Positions 26,434 through 35,860 are shown, counted from the first letter of the stretch. The stretch: DNA of 64,000 bases from Synechococcus sp. PCC 6312 (GCF_000316685.1 NC_019680.1:1055501-1119500), one strand, 5' to 3'. Notes: generated by a model from the letters alone, not told the origin. A program made the numbers and translations.

Positions 26434-27333
26434 ATGAAATCTGGTTCAAAGACAAGTAAGTTTGGCTCAACATCTCGAATTAATCACGACTCGTCTGATT
26501 ATTACAACTCAAAACTGTATTCAAAATTCAAAAAAAAGATAGCATCTTTTCCTGAAATAGAAAATGATTTTCCTTGTGAATATCTAGATAGTATTATTTG
26601 GGGAAGCTCTGAAAAAATGGTACAGATTCCAGATAATTCTATTCATTTGATGATTACATCACCACCCTACAATGTTTCTAAAGAATATGATAAAGACTTT
26701 TCACTTGAAGAATATCTGAAATTCCTTAAAAATGTTTTTCAGGAAACCTATCGAGTTTTGGTGAATGGTGGCCGAGCCTGTATTAATGTTGCTAATTTAG
26801 GACGAAAACCCTATATTCCTTTATCTGATTATATTTCTCAAATAATGATTGAAATAGGCTTTCTCATGCGAGGAGAAATTATTTGGCAAAAAGGCGCTGG
26901 GGCTGGTGTCTCCATGGCCTGGGGTAGCTGGCAGTCAGCTTCAAATCCAGTCTTGCGAGATACACATGAATATATTTTGGTGTTTTCTAAAGGCACTTTT
27001 GAACGAAAAAAGGAGCATCGAGAAAATACCATCACCAAAGAGCAGTTCATGGAGTGGACAAAATCGGTTTGGACGATGAATCCAGAATCAGCTAAAAAAG
27101 TTGGACATCCCGCTCCCTTTCCCACTGAATTACCATTTCGTTTAATTCAGCTTTATAGCTATAAAAACGACATCATCCTTGATCCTTTTATTGGAAGTGG
27201 TTCTACAGCAATTTCAGCAATTAATACTAAACGTCACTTCATTGGCTATGAATTAGATAAGAGCTATGTTGAGTTAGCAAATAACCGAATTGAGCCACTT
27301 TTAACTCAAAAAAATATAGAGTTTATTTCGTGA
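26434..27333 (+). CDS. Site-specific DNA methyltransferase (N4-cytosine or N6-adenine, beta class)
   Basis: 299 residues from the ATG at 26434, preferred over a TTG two codons earlier because CAGGA lies at a suitable distance. The catalytic motif IV TSPPYN (~residue 72) precedes the AdoMet-binding motif I DPFIGSGSTA (~251); this order defines the beta class. TSPPYN is compatible with either N4mC or N6mA. The end HFIGYELDKSYVELANNRI is the motif II/III region. AT-rich codon use. It pairs with the unknown upstream gene as a probable type II restriction-modification unit inserted between the nitrate and molybdenum clusters. Confidence 0.92.
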   Translation: MKSGSKTSKFGSTSRINHDSSDYYNSKLYSKFKKKIASFPEIENDFPCEYLDSIIWGSSEKMVQIPDNSIHLMITSPPYNVSKEYDKDFSLEEYLKFLKNVFQETYRVLVNGGRACINVANLGRKPYIPLSDYISQIMIEIGFLMRGEIIWQKGAGAGVSMAWGSWQSASNPVLRDTHEYILVFSKGTFERKKEHRENTITKEQFMEWTKSVWTMNPESAKKVGHPAPFPTELPFRLIQLYSYKNDIILDPFIGSGSTAISAINTKRHFIGYELDKSYVELANNRIEPLLTQKNIEFIS

Positions 27334-27537
27334 TATTGTTGTTTGTCGTCTCATCAAAATTGCCAAGGATATCAAATTGGAAAGTGAGAGAAAAAAGATA
27401 AATGATCGTAACGATAGAAAAGGGAATACGGGCAAAGTTATAGAGTGGCCGTTTATTCAAGATTGTGGCAGTTTTCGGCTATCTTAAGAACTTAGTTTTG
27501 ACTACACCTAACATTTCAATACTTGGCTGAGTACCCT

Positions 27538-28710
27538 ATGCAGTACCCCCGGCTTCGATTTAATTGTCAAGAATTCAGTGGCAGTTTTGGCGATATTGGC
27601 ACCGATTTACCATTGTTGGTCGGGTTGATCACCGTTGCCCATTTAAGCAGTGCCAGTGTGTTTACCCTGTTTGGCCTGGGGCAAGTGCTTTCCGGGGTGA
27701 TCTATGGTTTACCGATGCCGCTGCAACCGTTGAAAGCCATGGCCGTAATTGTCATGACACAAAAGCTATCGGGTCAGACGTTATGGGCAGGAGGATTTTT
27801 AATTGCGCTGATTATGCTGGCCTTGAGTCTTTCCGGGGCGTTGTCCTGGTTAGCCCGAGTCATTCCCTTGCCCGTGGTGCGAGGCTGTCAGTTTGGCCTG
27901 GGGTTATCGTTGGCCTCTTTAGCCTTAAAAACCTATATTCCCGATGGCAATACTTGGGGCTATCTTCTGGCCGGCCTGGGCTTTTTAATCTTGGTGGGTT
28001 TACCGAAACAAAAGGGAATTCCTGCCGGACTAGTCGTCATCGGATTAGGCTTGCTTTATGCCTGTAGCATTGGTTTACCCTGGTCAAGGATTATCACCGG
28101 AATTCAGTGGCAAACACCGGAATTTCAAACCTTAGACCCCGCTGCCCTTCTGCCAGGCCTGTTTCTGTTAGCCTTACCTCAATTGCCCTTGTCTATTTCC
28201 AATGCTGTGATTTCGACGCAACAAACCGCCCAAGATTTATTTCCGGAAAAACCTTTGAGTATTCGCCGGATTGGCTTGACCTATGGCCTGGTGAATTTAA
28301 TTGTGCCGTTTTTTGGCGGTGTGCCCGTTTGTCATGGCTGTGGGGGCCTGGTGGGGCATTATGCCTTAGGTGCAAGAACCGGGGGAGCCGTGGTCATGTA
28401 TGGCGGGCTGTATTTAATCGTAGGCTTGCTCTTTAGTGCCGTCTTTAATGATGTCTTAGGAATTTTCCCAATGCCGATTTTGGGGGTGATTCTTCTGTTT
28501 GAGGCCTGGGGGTTGCTGAGTTTAATTGGGGATCAGGTGCAGGAGTCTCAAGATTGGATGATTGCGTTGTTGGTGGCGGTGATTGCGTTTAGTGTCCCCC
28601 AAGGATTTTTGATTGGTACGGTTGTCGGTACAGGATTGTATTACTTGGGGCAATATACGCCGCTCAATCTCCAGAAAGTGAAACCGGAGTCACCCCCATG
28701 TCAGCCTTGA
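27538..28710 (+). CDS. MOT1-type molybdate (sulfate) transporter
   Basis: 390 residues from ATG 27538; a TTG at 27523 is a possible alternative. About ten to eleven membrane helices of the SulP-related MOT1 family are visible, with the signatures FSGSFGDIGTDLPLLVGLI near the N-terminus and PFFGGVPVCHGCGGLVGHYA in the second half. MOT1 proteins are high-affinity molybdate importers. It is the first gene of the molybdenum cofactor operon and overlaps moeA by 13 bp, which strongly supports molybdate rather than sulfate as substrate. Confidence 0.9.
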   Translation: MQYPRLRFNCQEFSGSFGDIGTDLPLLVGLITVAHLSSASVFTLFGLGQVLSGVIYGLPMPLQPLKAMAVIVMTQKLSGQTLWAGGFLIALIMLALSLSGALSWLARVIPLPVVRGCQFGLGLSLASLALKTYIPDGNTWGYLLAGLGFLILVGLPKQKGIPAGLVVIGLGLLYACSIGLPWSRIITGIQWQTPEFQTLDPAALLPGLFLLALPQLPLSISNAVISTQQTAQDLFPEKPLSIRRIGLTYGLVNLIVPFFGGVPVCHGCGGLVGHYALGARTGGAVVMYGGLYLIVGLLFSAVFNDVLGIFPMPILGVILLFEAWGLLSLIGDQVQESQDWMIALLVAVIAFSVPQGFLIGTVVGTGLYYLGQYTPLNLQKVKPESPPCQP

Positions 28711-29891
28711 TTAGTGTTGAAGCTGCTGTTGAAATTATCAAAACCCATTTACCGGATTGGGGGCGGGAAGCCGTTGACATTGAACAGGTACGGTCGGGAA
28801 TTTTGGCTGAAACCATTACCGCTGATCGAGCCTATCCCGCTGCCCACCGAATCATGATGGATGGTATTGCTCTGGCCTGGAAGGCTTATGATCACGGTCA
28901 ACGTGCATTTAGAGTCTTAGGAACAATTGCGGCGGGTGAACCGAAACTAACATTAACCGATCCATTGGCCTGTTATGAAGTCATGACTGGAGCAGTGTTA
29001 CCTAATGGCTGTGATTTGGTGATTCCCTATGAAGAAATTGAGATTACGTCTGAGGGGGAGTCACGGATTGCTGAGATCATCCATGACCAGGCCTGGGCAC
29101 CAATGGCGAATATTCATCCCCAAGGGAGTGATTTTAGTTTAGGTGAGGTGTTGTTACGGCCTGGGGTGAAATTGAACGGGCCGGCCTGGGGAATTTTAGC
29201 TTCTGTCGGTCAAAGCCAAGTGCTGATCAAACGCTATCCCCGGATCAAAATTATTGCCACAGGCCAAGAGTTAATTCCAGTCCACCAGGCCCCGCAACCG
29301 CACCAAGTTCGTATGTCAAATCCCTATGCCCTCAAAGCTTCTTTAATCCGTCAGGGTTATCCCCATATTGACCTTGATTATGTTCCCGATGATCCAGAAT
29401 TAATGACAAAGCATTACCAAGCCCAAACAACCCATTATGATCTCTTGATTTATTGCGGCGGAGTTTCCAAAGGCAAGTTTGATTATTTACCCACGGTTTG
29501 GACTCAAGCTGGCGTTAAAAACTATATTCATGGCGTGGCCCAACGGCCGGGAAAACCGCTATGGTTTGGGGTTGATCATGATCAGCAAACGGCTGTCTTT
29601 GGCCTCCCCGGAAATCCGGTTTCTAGTTTAGTTTGTTTACATCGATATATTATTAATCAGCGACCGATGTTTGCCCAATTAACCACCGATTTTGAATTTC
29701 CGAAACCCCTAACTTATTTTTTGCCAGTGCAATCCCATCTCAGTTCTGATGCCCGCATCTTAGCGAAACCCCATCCTATGAAAAACTCCGGTGATTTTGT
29801 GGCATTGGCCCCAACGGATGGCTTTGTGGAATTACCCGCAGATCGCTCGATATTTAAGGCAGGTGAATCATTTCCGTTCTTTCCTTGGTAA
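28698..29891 (+). CDS. moeA: Molybdopterin molybdotransferase
   Basis: 397 residues. MoeA inserts molybdate into adenylylated molybdopterin. Domains are in the usual order: the N-terminal linker with RAYPAAHRIMMDGIAL, the beta domain with PNGCDLVIPYEEIE, the MoCF-type central domain with YDLLIYCGGVSKGKFDYLP (where most family members have TGGxSxG) and FGLPGNPVSSLV, and a C-terminal barrel. The start overlaps the transporter stop. It is followed after 6 bp by moaA. Confidence 0.95.
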   Translation: MSALISVEAAVEIIKTHLPDWGREAVDIEQVRSGILAETITADRAYPAAHRIMMDGIALAWKAYDHGQRAFRVLGTIAAGEPKLTLTDPLACYEVMTGAVLPNGCDLVIPYEEIEITSEGESRIAEIIHDQAWAPMANIHPQGSDFSLGEVLLRPGVKLNGPAWGILASVGQSQVLIKRYPRIKIIATGQELIPVHQAPQPHQVRMSNPYALKASLIRQGYPHIDLDYVPDDPELMTKHYQAQTTHYDLLIYCGGVSKGKFDYLPTVWTQAGVKNYIHGVAQRPGKPLWFGVDHDQQTAVFGLPGNPVSSLVCLHRYIINQRPMFAQLTTDFEFPKPLTYFLPVQSHLSSDARILAKPHPMKNSGDFVALAPTDGFVELPADRSIFKAGESFPFFPW

Positions 29892-29897
29892 ATCGGT

Positions 29898-30833
29898 ATG
29901 TTGGTTGATAGTTATGGTCGCCGAATTCGGAAGCTGCGGGTTTCACTCACCGATCAGTGTAATTTGCGTTGTCATTACTGTATGCCAATCCATGCTGAGT
30001 TTATGGAGGTTAACCGCTATCTCAGACCGAAAGAATACGGGGAAATTATTAATGAGTTAGTCACGCTGGGCCTGGAAGAAGTTCGCTTAACGGGAGGAGA
30101 ACCCCTCTTACGCCAGGCCCTGCCCGAAATCTTAACTACTATTAGTCGTTGTCATCTGAAAAAAATATCTCTGACAACTAATGGTATCCTGTTACATCGC
30201 TATTTAGAACTCTTATGCCAACATCAAATTTTAGATTTGAACATTAGTTTAGATAGCTTAAATCCAGAAATTTTTACCCAAATTACCCACGGCCGCAACC
30301 TTCGACAAATTCAAGCAAATATTACCTTAGCAAAACAACAGGGCTTTCGGATTAAAATCAACGCGGTCATGATGCGGGGCGTTAATGATCAAGAATTGTT
30401 TGATTTTGTCGAATATGCCAAACATGAAGCTGTGGAAGTCCGGTTTTTAGAACTGATGCGAATTGGCCAGGCCTGTCCACAACAACAGGATCAATTTATT
30501 GCCGCCCAAGAACTGATTGATCGCCTCAAAACAAGATACACACTCCAGGCCCAGGCCATGCCCCTTGACTCCACGGCCTTTAACTTTCGGACTGACTGTG
30601 GGGCCAGCATTGGTTTTATTGCCTCAGAATCTCAACCTTTTTGTGGTCATTGTTCTCGCTGGCGACTGTCCGCTGATGGGATTTTACGGGCCTGTTTACT
30701 CAAAACTGATGGGCATTCAATCCGGGGACTAAATCATGAGCAACGATTCGCAGTCTATGAACAACTGTTAGGAATGAAACCCTATTTAAGACCACCGGAA
30801 GTGACCCATCTCATGCACCAAATTGGAGGCTAA
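29898..30833 (+). CDS. moaA: GTP 3',8-cyclase
   Basis: 311 residues. A radical SAM enzyme that, with MoaC, converts GTP to cyclic pyranopterin phosphate. The N-terminal cluster motif is SLTDQCNLRCHYCMP (C-x3-C-x2-C); TGGEPLL is the SAM-binding GGE motif. The C-terminal second cluster is C-x2-C in CGHCSRWRLSADG with a third Cys in RACLL. It is somewhat short (usual 320-340) and lacks the very C-terminal double-Gly tail; it ends in HQIGG. Directly abutted by the moaC-mobA fusion gene: the stop at 30831-30833 is followed at once by ATG. Confidence 0.95.
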   Translation: MLVDSYGRRIRKLRVSLTDQCNLRCHYCMPIHAEFMEVNRYLRPKEYGEIINELVTLGLEEVRLTGGEPLLRQALPEILTTISRCHLKKISLTTNGILLHRYLELLCQHQILDLNISLDSLNPEIFTQITHGRNLRQIQANITLAKQQGFRIKINAVMMRGVNDQELFDFVEYAKHEAVEVRFLELMRIGQACPQQQDQFIAAQELIDRLKTRYTLQAQAMPLDSTAFNFRTDCGASIGFIASESQPFCGHCSRWRLSADGILRACLLKTDGHSIRGLNHEQRFAVYEQLLGMKPYLRPPEVTHLMHQIGG

Positions 30834-31883
30834 ATGCTGAGCCATATTGATCCGAATAATCAGCCAACAATGGTGGATATTAGCGAGAAATCAGACAGTC
30901 AACGGCAAGCTGTAGCCCAAACTTTAATACAATTACCGCTGGCTTTAAAACCCTATTTACAGGGGGAAGAACTCATTCTCAAAAAGGGGCCGGTGATTCA
31001 AACGGCAATCATTGCGGGAACCATGGCCGTGAAGAAAACCAGTGATCTGATTCCCTTTTGTCATCAAATTCCCATCGAGTCCTGTAAGTTTGTCATTGAG
31101 ATTGACTCAACCCTGAAGGTGATGATTACCTGTGAAGTCAAAACCAGCTATAAAACCGGCGTGGAAATGGAAGCCCTCTGTGGAGCTTCGGTCGCTGCAT
31201 TAACGATTTATGATATGTGCAAAGCAGTTTCCCCACAGATAACTATTTCTCAGACAAAACTCTTAACTAAAACCGGGGGTAAAACAAACTTTAAGCGAGT
31301 GCCGCAACCCCTCTATGGCCTGGTGCTGACTGGGGGGAAAAGTAAACGGATGCAGCAGGATAAAGCACTCCTAAAATATTATGACCAACCCCATGCTAAG
31401 CACATTTTTGATCTCCTAAGTAACTATTGTGAATACGTTTATCTCTCGGCCCGCAGAGAGCAATGGTGCAACACAGAATTAGCTTCATTACCGACCCTTG
31501 TAGATCATGATGACGATCTGGGGCCATTGGGGGGCATTTTAACCGCCTTAGAAACCCATCCAGAGGCCTGTTGGCTGATCATGGCCTGTGATTTAGCCTA
31601 TGTGAACGCTGGTACGATTGAAAAACTACTGGAAAATTATCATGATGAGGTGGTTGCCACCTGTTATCAAAACCCAGAACATGGTTTTCCTGAACCCCTT
31701 TGCGCCCTTTATACCCCTCAGGCCCTGAAACAATTTCAACGCGCTAAAACAGCCAAGATTTATTGTCCAGTCAAAGTCCTGCAAATGAGTAATTGTTACT
31801 TTATCACCCCAGGCCTGGCTCAAGAAATCGCTAATATTAATACCCCTGATGAATATCACCAAGTCCGCCATGAACACCATTAA
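30834..31883 (+). CDS. MoaC-MobA fusion: cyclic pyranopterin monophosphate synthase / molybdenum cofactor guanylyltransferase
   Basis: 349 residues with two enzyme domains in one frame. Residues ~10-155 are MoaC (MVDISEKSDSQRQ, TSDLIPFCHQIP, KTGVEMEALCGASVAALTIY, DMCKA), the second step of cofactor synthesis. Residues ~158-345 are MobA, with the nucleotide-binding loop VLTGGKSKRMQQDKALL, VDHDDDLGPLGGI and MACDLAYV. MobA attaches GMP to make the bis-MGD cofactor that NarB uses. The MobA loop has GGKSKRM in place of the more usual GGxxxRMG. The gene sits between moaA and moaD and overlaps moaD by 14 bp. Confidence 0.93.
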   Translation: MLSHIDPNNQPTMVDISEKSDSQRQAVAQTLIQLPLALKPYLQGEELILKKGPVIQTAIIAGTMAVKKTSDLIPFCHQIPIESCKFVIEIDSTLKVMITCEVKTSYKTGVEMEALCGASVAALTIYDMCKAVSPQITISQTKLLTKTGGKTNFKRVPQPLYGLVLTGGKSKRMQQDKALLKYYDQPHAKHIFDLLSNYCEYVYLSARREQWCNTELASLPTLVDHDDDLGPLGGILTALETHPEACWLIMACDLAYVNAGTIEKLLENYHDEVVATCYQNPEHGFPEPLCALYTPQALKQFQRAKTAKIYCPVKVLQMSNCYFITPGLAQEIANINTPDEYHQVRHEHH

Positions 31884-32112
31884 CGTTCGTTATTTTGCCG
31901 CCTTACAAGAGCAAGCCCAACTGAGCGAAGAAATCATCACCACCGATCTAAAAACCTATGGTGAACTCTATCAATGGTTAGCCAGTCGGTATCGGTTTTC
32001 TCTACCCTTAAGTCAGGTTCAAGTGGCCGTTAATGATCATTTTTTGCAACTGACTGACCAAATTACTGACCAGGCCCAGGTAGTCTTTATTCCCCCGGTT
32101 GCTGGAGGTTAG
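31870..32112 (+). CDS. moaD: Molybdopterin synthase sulfur carrier subunit
   Basis: 80 residues from ATG 31870, chosen because it starts with [15 protein letters not shown], the normal beta-grasp N-terminus; an upstream start at 31849 would add seven residues. The product ends in PPVAGG, the Gly-Gly tail that is thiocarboxylated and donates sulfur to precursor Z. It overlaps the previous gene by 14 bp and is 5 bp from moaE. Confidence 0.93.
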   Translation: MNTINVRYFAALQEQAQLSEEIITTDLKTYGELYQWLASRYRFSLPLSQVQVAVNDHFLQLTDQITDQAQVVFIPPVAGG

Positions 32113-32117
32113 GATTT

Positions 32118-32561
32118 ATGACATTCACCATTAGCTTGGCTCCGATTGATCCTGAACAGTTACAAACCGGATTAGTAAATTCCCAGGCCGGGGCCTTAGT
32201 GGTTTTCCAGGGCTGGGTGCGCAATCATAATCAAGGCAAAATGGTCACATCTTTGGAATATCAGGTTTATCCCGAACTAGCAATCAATGAAGGCCTAAAA
32301 ATCTTAGTCGAAGCCACCGAAAAATTTGAGTTACATGGAGCCGTGGCCTGTCATCGCTATGGACATTTGGAGATTGGCGAAATTGCCGTTTGGGTCGGAA
32401 CCACTGCTAGTCACCGCCAGGCCGCCTTTGCCGGAACCGAATATATCATTGCGCAAATCAAAACCCGCCTCCCCATCTGGAAAAAAGAGCATTATCGAGA
32501 CTATCCGGCAGTTTGGGTCAATTGTTTAGATCATGAACATTCACTTAACTCCCCTCCCTAA
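32118..32561 (+). CDS. moaE: Molybdopterin synthase catalytic subunit
   Basis: 147 residues. MoaE dimer subunits bind MoaD and transfer sulfur to cyclic pyranopterin phosphate. Motifs: [17 protein letters not shown] near the N-terminus, [23 protein letters not shown] (conserved His/Arg), and the active-site lysine region [15 protein letters not shown]. AGGAtt 5 bp before the ATG is the ribosome binding site. Last gene of the molybdenum cofactor operon; moaB/mog is not present here. Confidence 0.95.
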   Translation: MTFTISLAPIDPEQLQTGLVNSQAGALVVFQGWVRNHNQGKMVTSLEYQVYPELAINEGLKILVEATEKFELHGAVACHRYGHLEIGEIAVWVGTTASHRQAAFAGTEYIIAQIKTRLPIWKKEHYRDYPAVWVNCLDHEHSLNSPP

Positions 32562-32624
32562 AAAGAGAGATAGGTCAATTAGGATCTGGATTCTGTCATC
32601 TCCCTCTTCAAGCTCACCCAACAG

Positions 32625-33770
32625 TCATCGCCCCAGGCCAATCACCGCATTTTGCCCCCCAAATCCATAACTACAGCAAAGAATCCTCTCTAAGGGCCTG
32701 GCCTGGAGACTGGTGATAAAGTTCAAATCAAACGCCGGATTCCCTAAACCAACTGTTGGAAATAGGACGTGATCCCGGAGAGAAAGCAGCGAAAATACGG
32801 TGGCAATGGCTCCAGCGGCTCCGAGGGTGTGGCCTGTAGATCCTTTACTGGCACTAATGGGGACATCAGGGCAAAGCTGCTGAATCCATAGAGCTTCGGC
32901 TTGGTCGTTGAGTTGGGTGCCAGTGCCGTGGGCGTGAATATGATCAATTTCGGTAGCCGCAAGACGGGCCTGGGTCAAACAGGTTTTAACGGCAGATAGC
33001 ATTCCCCCGGCCTGGTGATCTGGTGCTGTTAAATACAGTCCATCGGCGGTCAACCCCACCCCAAGAATCTGACCATAAATTTTGGCCTGGCGTGCAATGG
33101 CTGAGGCTTGGGTTTCCAAGAGCAATAATGCCCCCCCTTCCCCTAAGGCAAATCCTTGGCGTTGGCGATCAAAGGGATGCACTCCGGTTTGACATAAGGC
33201 CCCCATCTGCTTAAAACCAGCTAAGGTCAGCGGGGTAATCGGTGTTTCCACGGCCCCCACAATGACTTGCTGACATTGACCCGATTTAATTAATAATATC
33301 CCGTGGGCAATTGACCAAATCCCCGTTGCACAGGCGGCCGTTGGTGAGAGAACAGGGGCTTGGGTTTGGAGCTTAGTGGCCACACTCAAGGCTAAGGATT
33401 GGGGTAAAGATTCCCACCAGGCCCCAAGATCTAAATCATGCCCCGCTTGATGACGTAACCGTAACCAGGCCTCCCATTGGTGTTGCAGGCCGCGACTAGA
33501 GCCAATCACAATTCCGCAATGGGGTAAAGGGGCGCAGAGGTTGGTATCGGTGAGGAGGGCCTGGAGGAGTTGATCCAGGAGGGTTAAGCAATCGGTTGGC
33601 TGGCTGTAAATCAGTCCCAGGGGTAAGGGGGGATGTTCAGGATAGGGTTGTTGAACCTGCAAGCCAGATTGACCCAAGCAAAGTCGCTGCCAAGATGCTT
33701 CCGCAGAATGTCCTAAGGCAGAAACTAAACTGATCCCCGTGACAACGATGGGGGCTTGGGAGGAAGGCAA
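32625..33770 (-). CDS. Beta-ketoacyl-ACP synthase (FabF-like paralogue)
   Basis: 381 residues with the thiolase-like fold and a full Cys-His-His site: Cys in SPTAACATGIWS (~147), His in HAHGTGTQLND (~280), and His in KGSTGHTLGAAGAIA (~315). It is about 30 residues shorter than the housekeeping FabF. The N-terminal half is divergent, so it may be a specialised condensing enzyme. No acyl carrier protein or other lipid gene lies next to it. Convergent with the molybdenum operon. Confidence 0.85.
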   Translation of the reverse strand: MPSSQAPIVVTGISLVSALGHSAEASWQRLCLGQSGLQVQQPYPEHPPLPLGLIYSQPTDCLTLLDQLLQALLTDTNLCAPLPHCGIVIGSSRGLQHQWEAWLRLRHQAGHDLDLGAWWESLPQSLALSVATKLQTQAPVLSPTAACATGIWSIAHGILLIKSGQCQQVIVGAVETPITPLTLAGFKQMGALCQTGVHPFDRQRQGFALGEGGALLLLETQASAIARQAKIYGQILGVGLTADGLYLTAPDHQAGGMLSAVKTCLTQARLAATEIDHIHAHGTGTQLNDQAEALWIQQLCPDVPISASKGSTGHTLGAAGAIATVFSLLSLRDHVLFPTVGLGNPAFDLNFITSLQARPLERILCCSYGFGGQNAVIGLGR

Positions 33771-33867
33771 AAGACAAAAGTAATATTTTTGAAGAAACTG
33801 AATTAACTATAACATTGGCTCAGGTTTTAGAGTAGAACTAGAACCATCCTGCAATGGGGTATCTGTG

Positions 33868-34446
33868 ATGACCACCTTTACTCTAGATTTGAGTCCACTC
33901 CCCCACTATACCGATGAGCAATTTGAAAAACTCTGCCAGGCCAACCCTGATCTCAAATTTGAACGGACAAGCCGAGGAGAATTAGTGATTGTGGCTCCAA
34001 CAGGGGGAATCAGCGGATGTCGTAATGCTGACTTGATGATTGATATTGGGAATTGGAATCGGCGGACTCAATTAGGGGTAGTGTTCGATTCTTCCACCTG
34101 TTTTCGATTTCCCAATGGGGCGATGCGCTCTCCCGATGTGACCTGGATTAGAACTGAGCGTTGGCAAAGTCTGAGCTTAGAGCAGCAGCAAAAATTTCCC
34201 CCCATTGCCCCGGATTTTGTTTTGGAACTCCGCTCGCTCAGTGATGGACTAGCCATGCTCCAGGCCAAGATGCAGGAATATCTCGATAATGGGGTGCGCT
34301 TAGGGTGGCTCATTGATCCGCTGAATCGGTCTGTGGAGGTTTACCGGCCTGGGAGTTCCGTAGAGGTGTTAGAAGCTCCAGCAACAATATCTGATACAGA
34401 CGTTTTACCGGGATTAAGTCTTGGCCTGGCCTGGTTATGGGGATAG
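33868..34446 (+). CDS. Uma2 family (DUF820) putative endonuclease
   Basis: 192 residues from ATG 33868 (a GTG one codon earlier is possible). Typical Uma2 segments: DLKFERTSRGELVIVAPTGG, RSPDVTWIRTERW (catalytic Asp, ~90), PDFVLELRSLSDGLAMLQAK (Glu core, ~118), and LGWLIDPLNRSVEVYRPG. Role unknown; the family is widespread and often multi-copy in cyanobacteria. It lies alone, convergent with the next gene, and is only distantly similar to the family member at 21783. Confidence 0.88.
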   Translation: MTTFTLDLSPLPHYTDEQFEKLCQANPDLKFERTSRGELVIVAPTGGISGCRNADLMIDIGNWNRRTQLGVVFDSSTCFRFPNGAMRSPDVTWIRTERWQSLSLEQQQKFPPIAPDFVLELRSLSDGLAMLQAKMQEYLDNGVRLGWLIDPLNRSVEVYRPGSSVEVLEAPATISDTDVLPGLSLGLAWLWG

Positions 34447-34456
34447 GGAGCTTTGA

Positions 34457-35089
34457 TTAAAAATACATACTTTTTTGGGAAACTTTGCCAGATTGAAAGT
34501 CAATTTGAATTGCACCTTTAGATGTTTTCCACGAGAGTTGGGAGTATGGTTCGCTTGTATCCGCTGGCTTATCCATGATTGACTCCAACATTTTTAGGGT
34601 GATAGGGGGGCGTAAGGCCTGGATGGCTTTATACTTCGATTCTAAGGAACCCCGATTGTTCGTTGGGTTAACAAAAAAATAGTCTGATCCAGCAATTCTT
34701 TGACCAACTAAAAGCACGCTAATACTGTCATTTACGTTAGCCTGGCGCGCCCTAAACCAAGTGTAATTTACACCACTTTCCTGAGTAATTGGAGTTCCCA
34801 AGATGGAAATAACCTCCTTTAAGCTCATTCCCAACTTTATGAGTTCATAGAGTTTCCTATCAGTAACACGGTTGGGACTGGTTGCCGGGACTGATTGAGT
34901 AGGACTGGTTGTAGGCTTGACAGGAATTGGCTGTGAACGAAGGTTAAGACATTCAACTTGTCCTGTTTTAGGGTTAGTCCAAAAATTTAGACATTGAGCA
35001 GGAACTTGGGCAATACCATCATTAATAAATGCCAGGGTAAAATAGCCTATTAAGATAATTATTTGAATCCCGGAGATTTTAATAATCAT
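34457..35089 (-). CDS. Hypothetical secreted protein with a SmpA/BamE-like repeat
   Basis: 210 residues. A hydrophobic N-terminus (about 8-27) looks like a signal peptide, followed by a Cys-containing segment and a Pro/Thr/Ser-rich linker (~50-75). The central YELIKLGMSLKEVISILGTP (~83-102) resembles the helix-helix start of the SmpA/OmlA (BamE) fold, and the C-terminal LESIMDKPADTSEPYSQLSW looks like a second degenerate copy of the same motif. I cannot assign a function. It is downstream of the lasso-type protease gene on the same strand with a 161-bp gap, so functional linkage is uncertain. Confidence 0.65.
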   Translation of the reverse strand: MIIKISGIQIIILIGYFTLAFINDGIAQVPAQCLNFWTNPKTGQVECLNLRSQPIPVKPTTSPTQSVPATSPNRVTDRKLYELIKLGMSLKEVISILGTPITQESGVNYTWFRARQANVNDSISVLLVGQRIAGSDYFFVNPTNNRGSLESKYKAIQALRPPITLKMLESIMDKPADTSEPYSQLSWKTSKGAIQIDFQSGKVSQKSMYF

Positions 35090-35250
35090 AGTTTAATTTG
35101 ATTTTCATGAAACATTTCATTGATTTTTCGATAGATTCTCTCTATTGGTAAGCACAGTTGAGTGACAATCAGGGCATGGCGATAACTAACCATCATTACC
35201 TCTAGACTCTAGGTGCTGGCCGACTCCTGTTTAAGCCGAAAGGGGGCGTT

Positions 35251-35676
35251 TTATAGAAGGGGCTTAAAGCAATCTAAATTCGGTAATTGTCCAATTACAA
35301 CGGCTTGCTGATGGGTAATCCAGGCATGGGCTGCAAGTTTTTTCTGCTCATCTAACATTACCCCCACACAGAGCCGAGCTTCATAGCCATAGGTTTGCAA
35401 CAGGGTTTGAGCTGCCAAGGCCTGGGTCAGACAGGTGGCTTTTGGAATACGTCTGGCGGTAATTTTGATACTCCAGATCAGCTTTTTGAGGGGAATTGAT
35501 TGCAATGGGACAGATTTATGCAACCGTTGACTGAGAAAGTCTGGAAACCGCCGTAATCGAGCAAAGGGCAAAAACCACAATCCCAAACGAAACCCCAAGA
35601 CTAACACCCCTGCTTGCACAACCAAAAGACGGTGAGAAGGTGATAAGTTGAACCAGGTTTTGAAGGGCTTCAACAT
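35251..35676 (-). CDS. Lasso peptide biosynthesis B2-type transglutaminase-like protease
   Basis: 141 residues of the Transglut_core3/lasso B2 family. A hydrophobic N-terminal half (VVQAGVLVLGFRLGLWFLPF) is followed by the protease core: catalytic Cys in ATCLTQALAAQTLLQ (~80), conserved GYEARLCVGV, His in LAAHAWI (~116), and an acidic residue near the C-terminal LPNLDCF. B2 removes the leader peptide in lasso peptide maturation. Upstream on the same strand lies a 66-codon ORF with the leader motif this protease recognises. No B1 recognition protein and no C cyclase are found within the window. Confidence 0.85.
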   Translation of the reverse strand: MLKPFKTWFNLSPSHRLLVVQAGVLVLGFRLGLWFLPFARLRRFPDFLSQRLHKSVPLQSIPLKKLIWSIKITARRIPKATCLTQALAAQTLLQTYGYEARLCVGVMLDEQKKLAAHAWITHQQAVVIGQLPNLDCFKPLL

Positions 35677-35860
35677 TGCGAGGGTGGAATTTCCGGTATC
35701 TGGTTAGAGTTCGTCGGAGGTATCAAGCTGATCAGCCCCAAGCATTAACCTCTATCGCAATCTCACCTGAGTCAAGCAGGAGCCAAAGCTGTCAGCCGAG
35801 TCAAATCAACACTCAGGTTCCCAAAGTCTATCAGGATGACTTTAGTGTGACCCTATTGTC
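35677..35860. other. Gap between lasso precursor-like ORF and B2 gene
   Basis: 184 bp. I translated the reverse strand here in three frames looking for a B1 (PqqD-like) gene and found only short frames broken by stops. The place where B1 often sits is therefore empty or decayed. Confidence 0.5.

Noticed and set aside
27334-27537. Molybdenum cofactor riboswitch before the transporter-moeA operon
   Set aside because: None of the conserved stems of the Moco motif was found; only AT-rich sequence is present.
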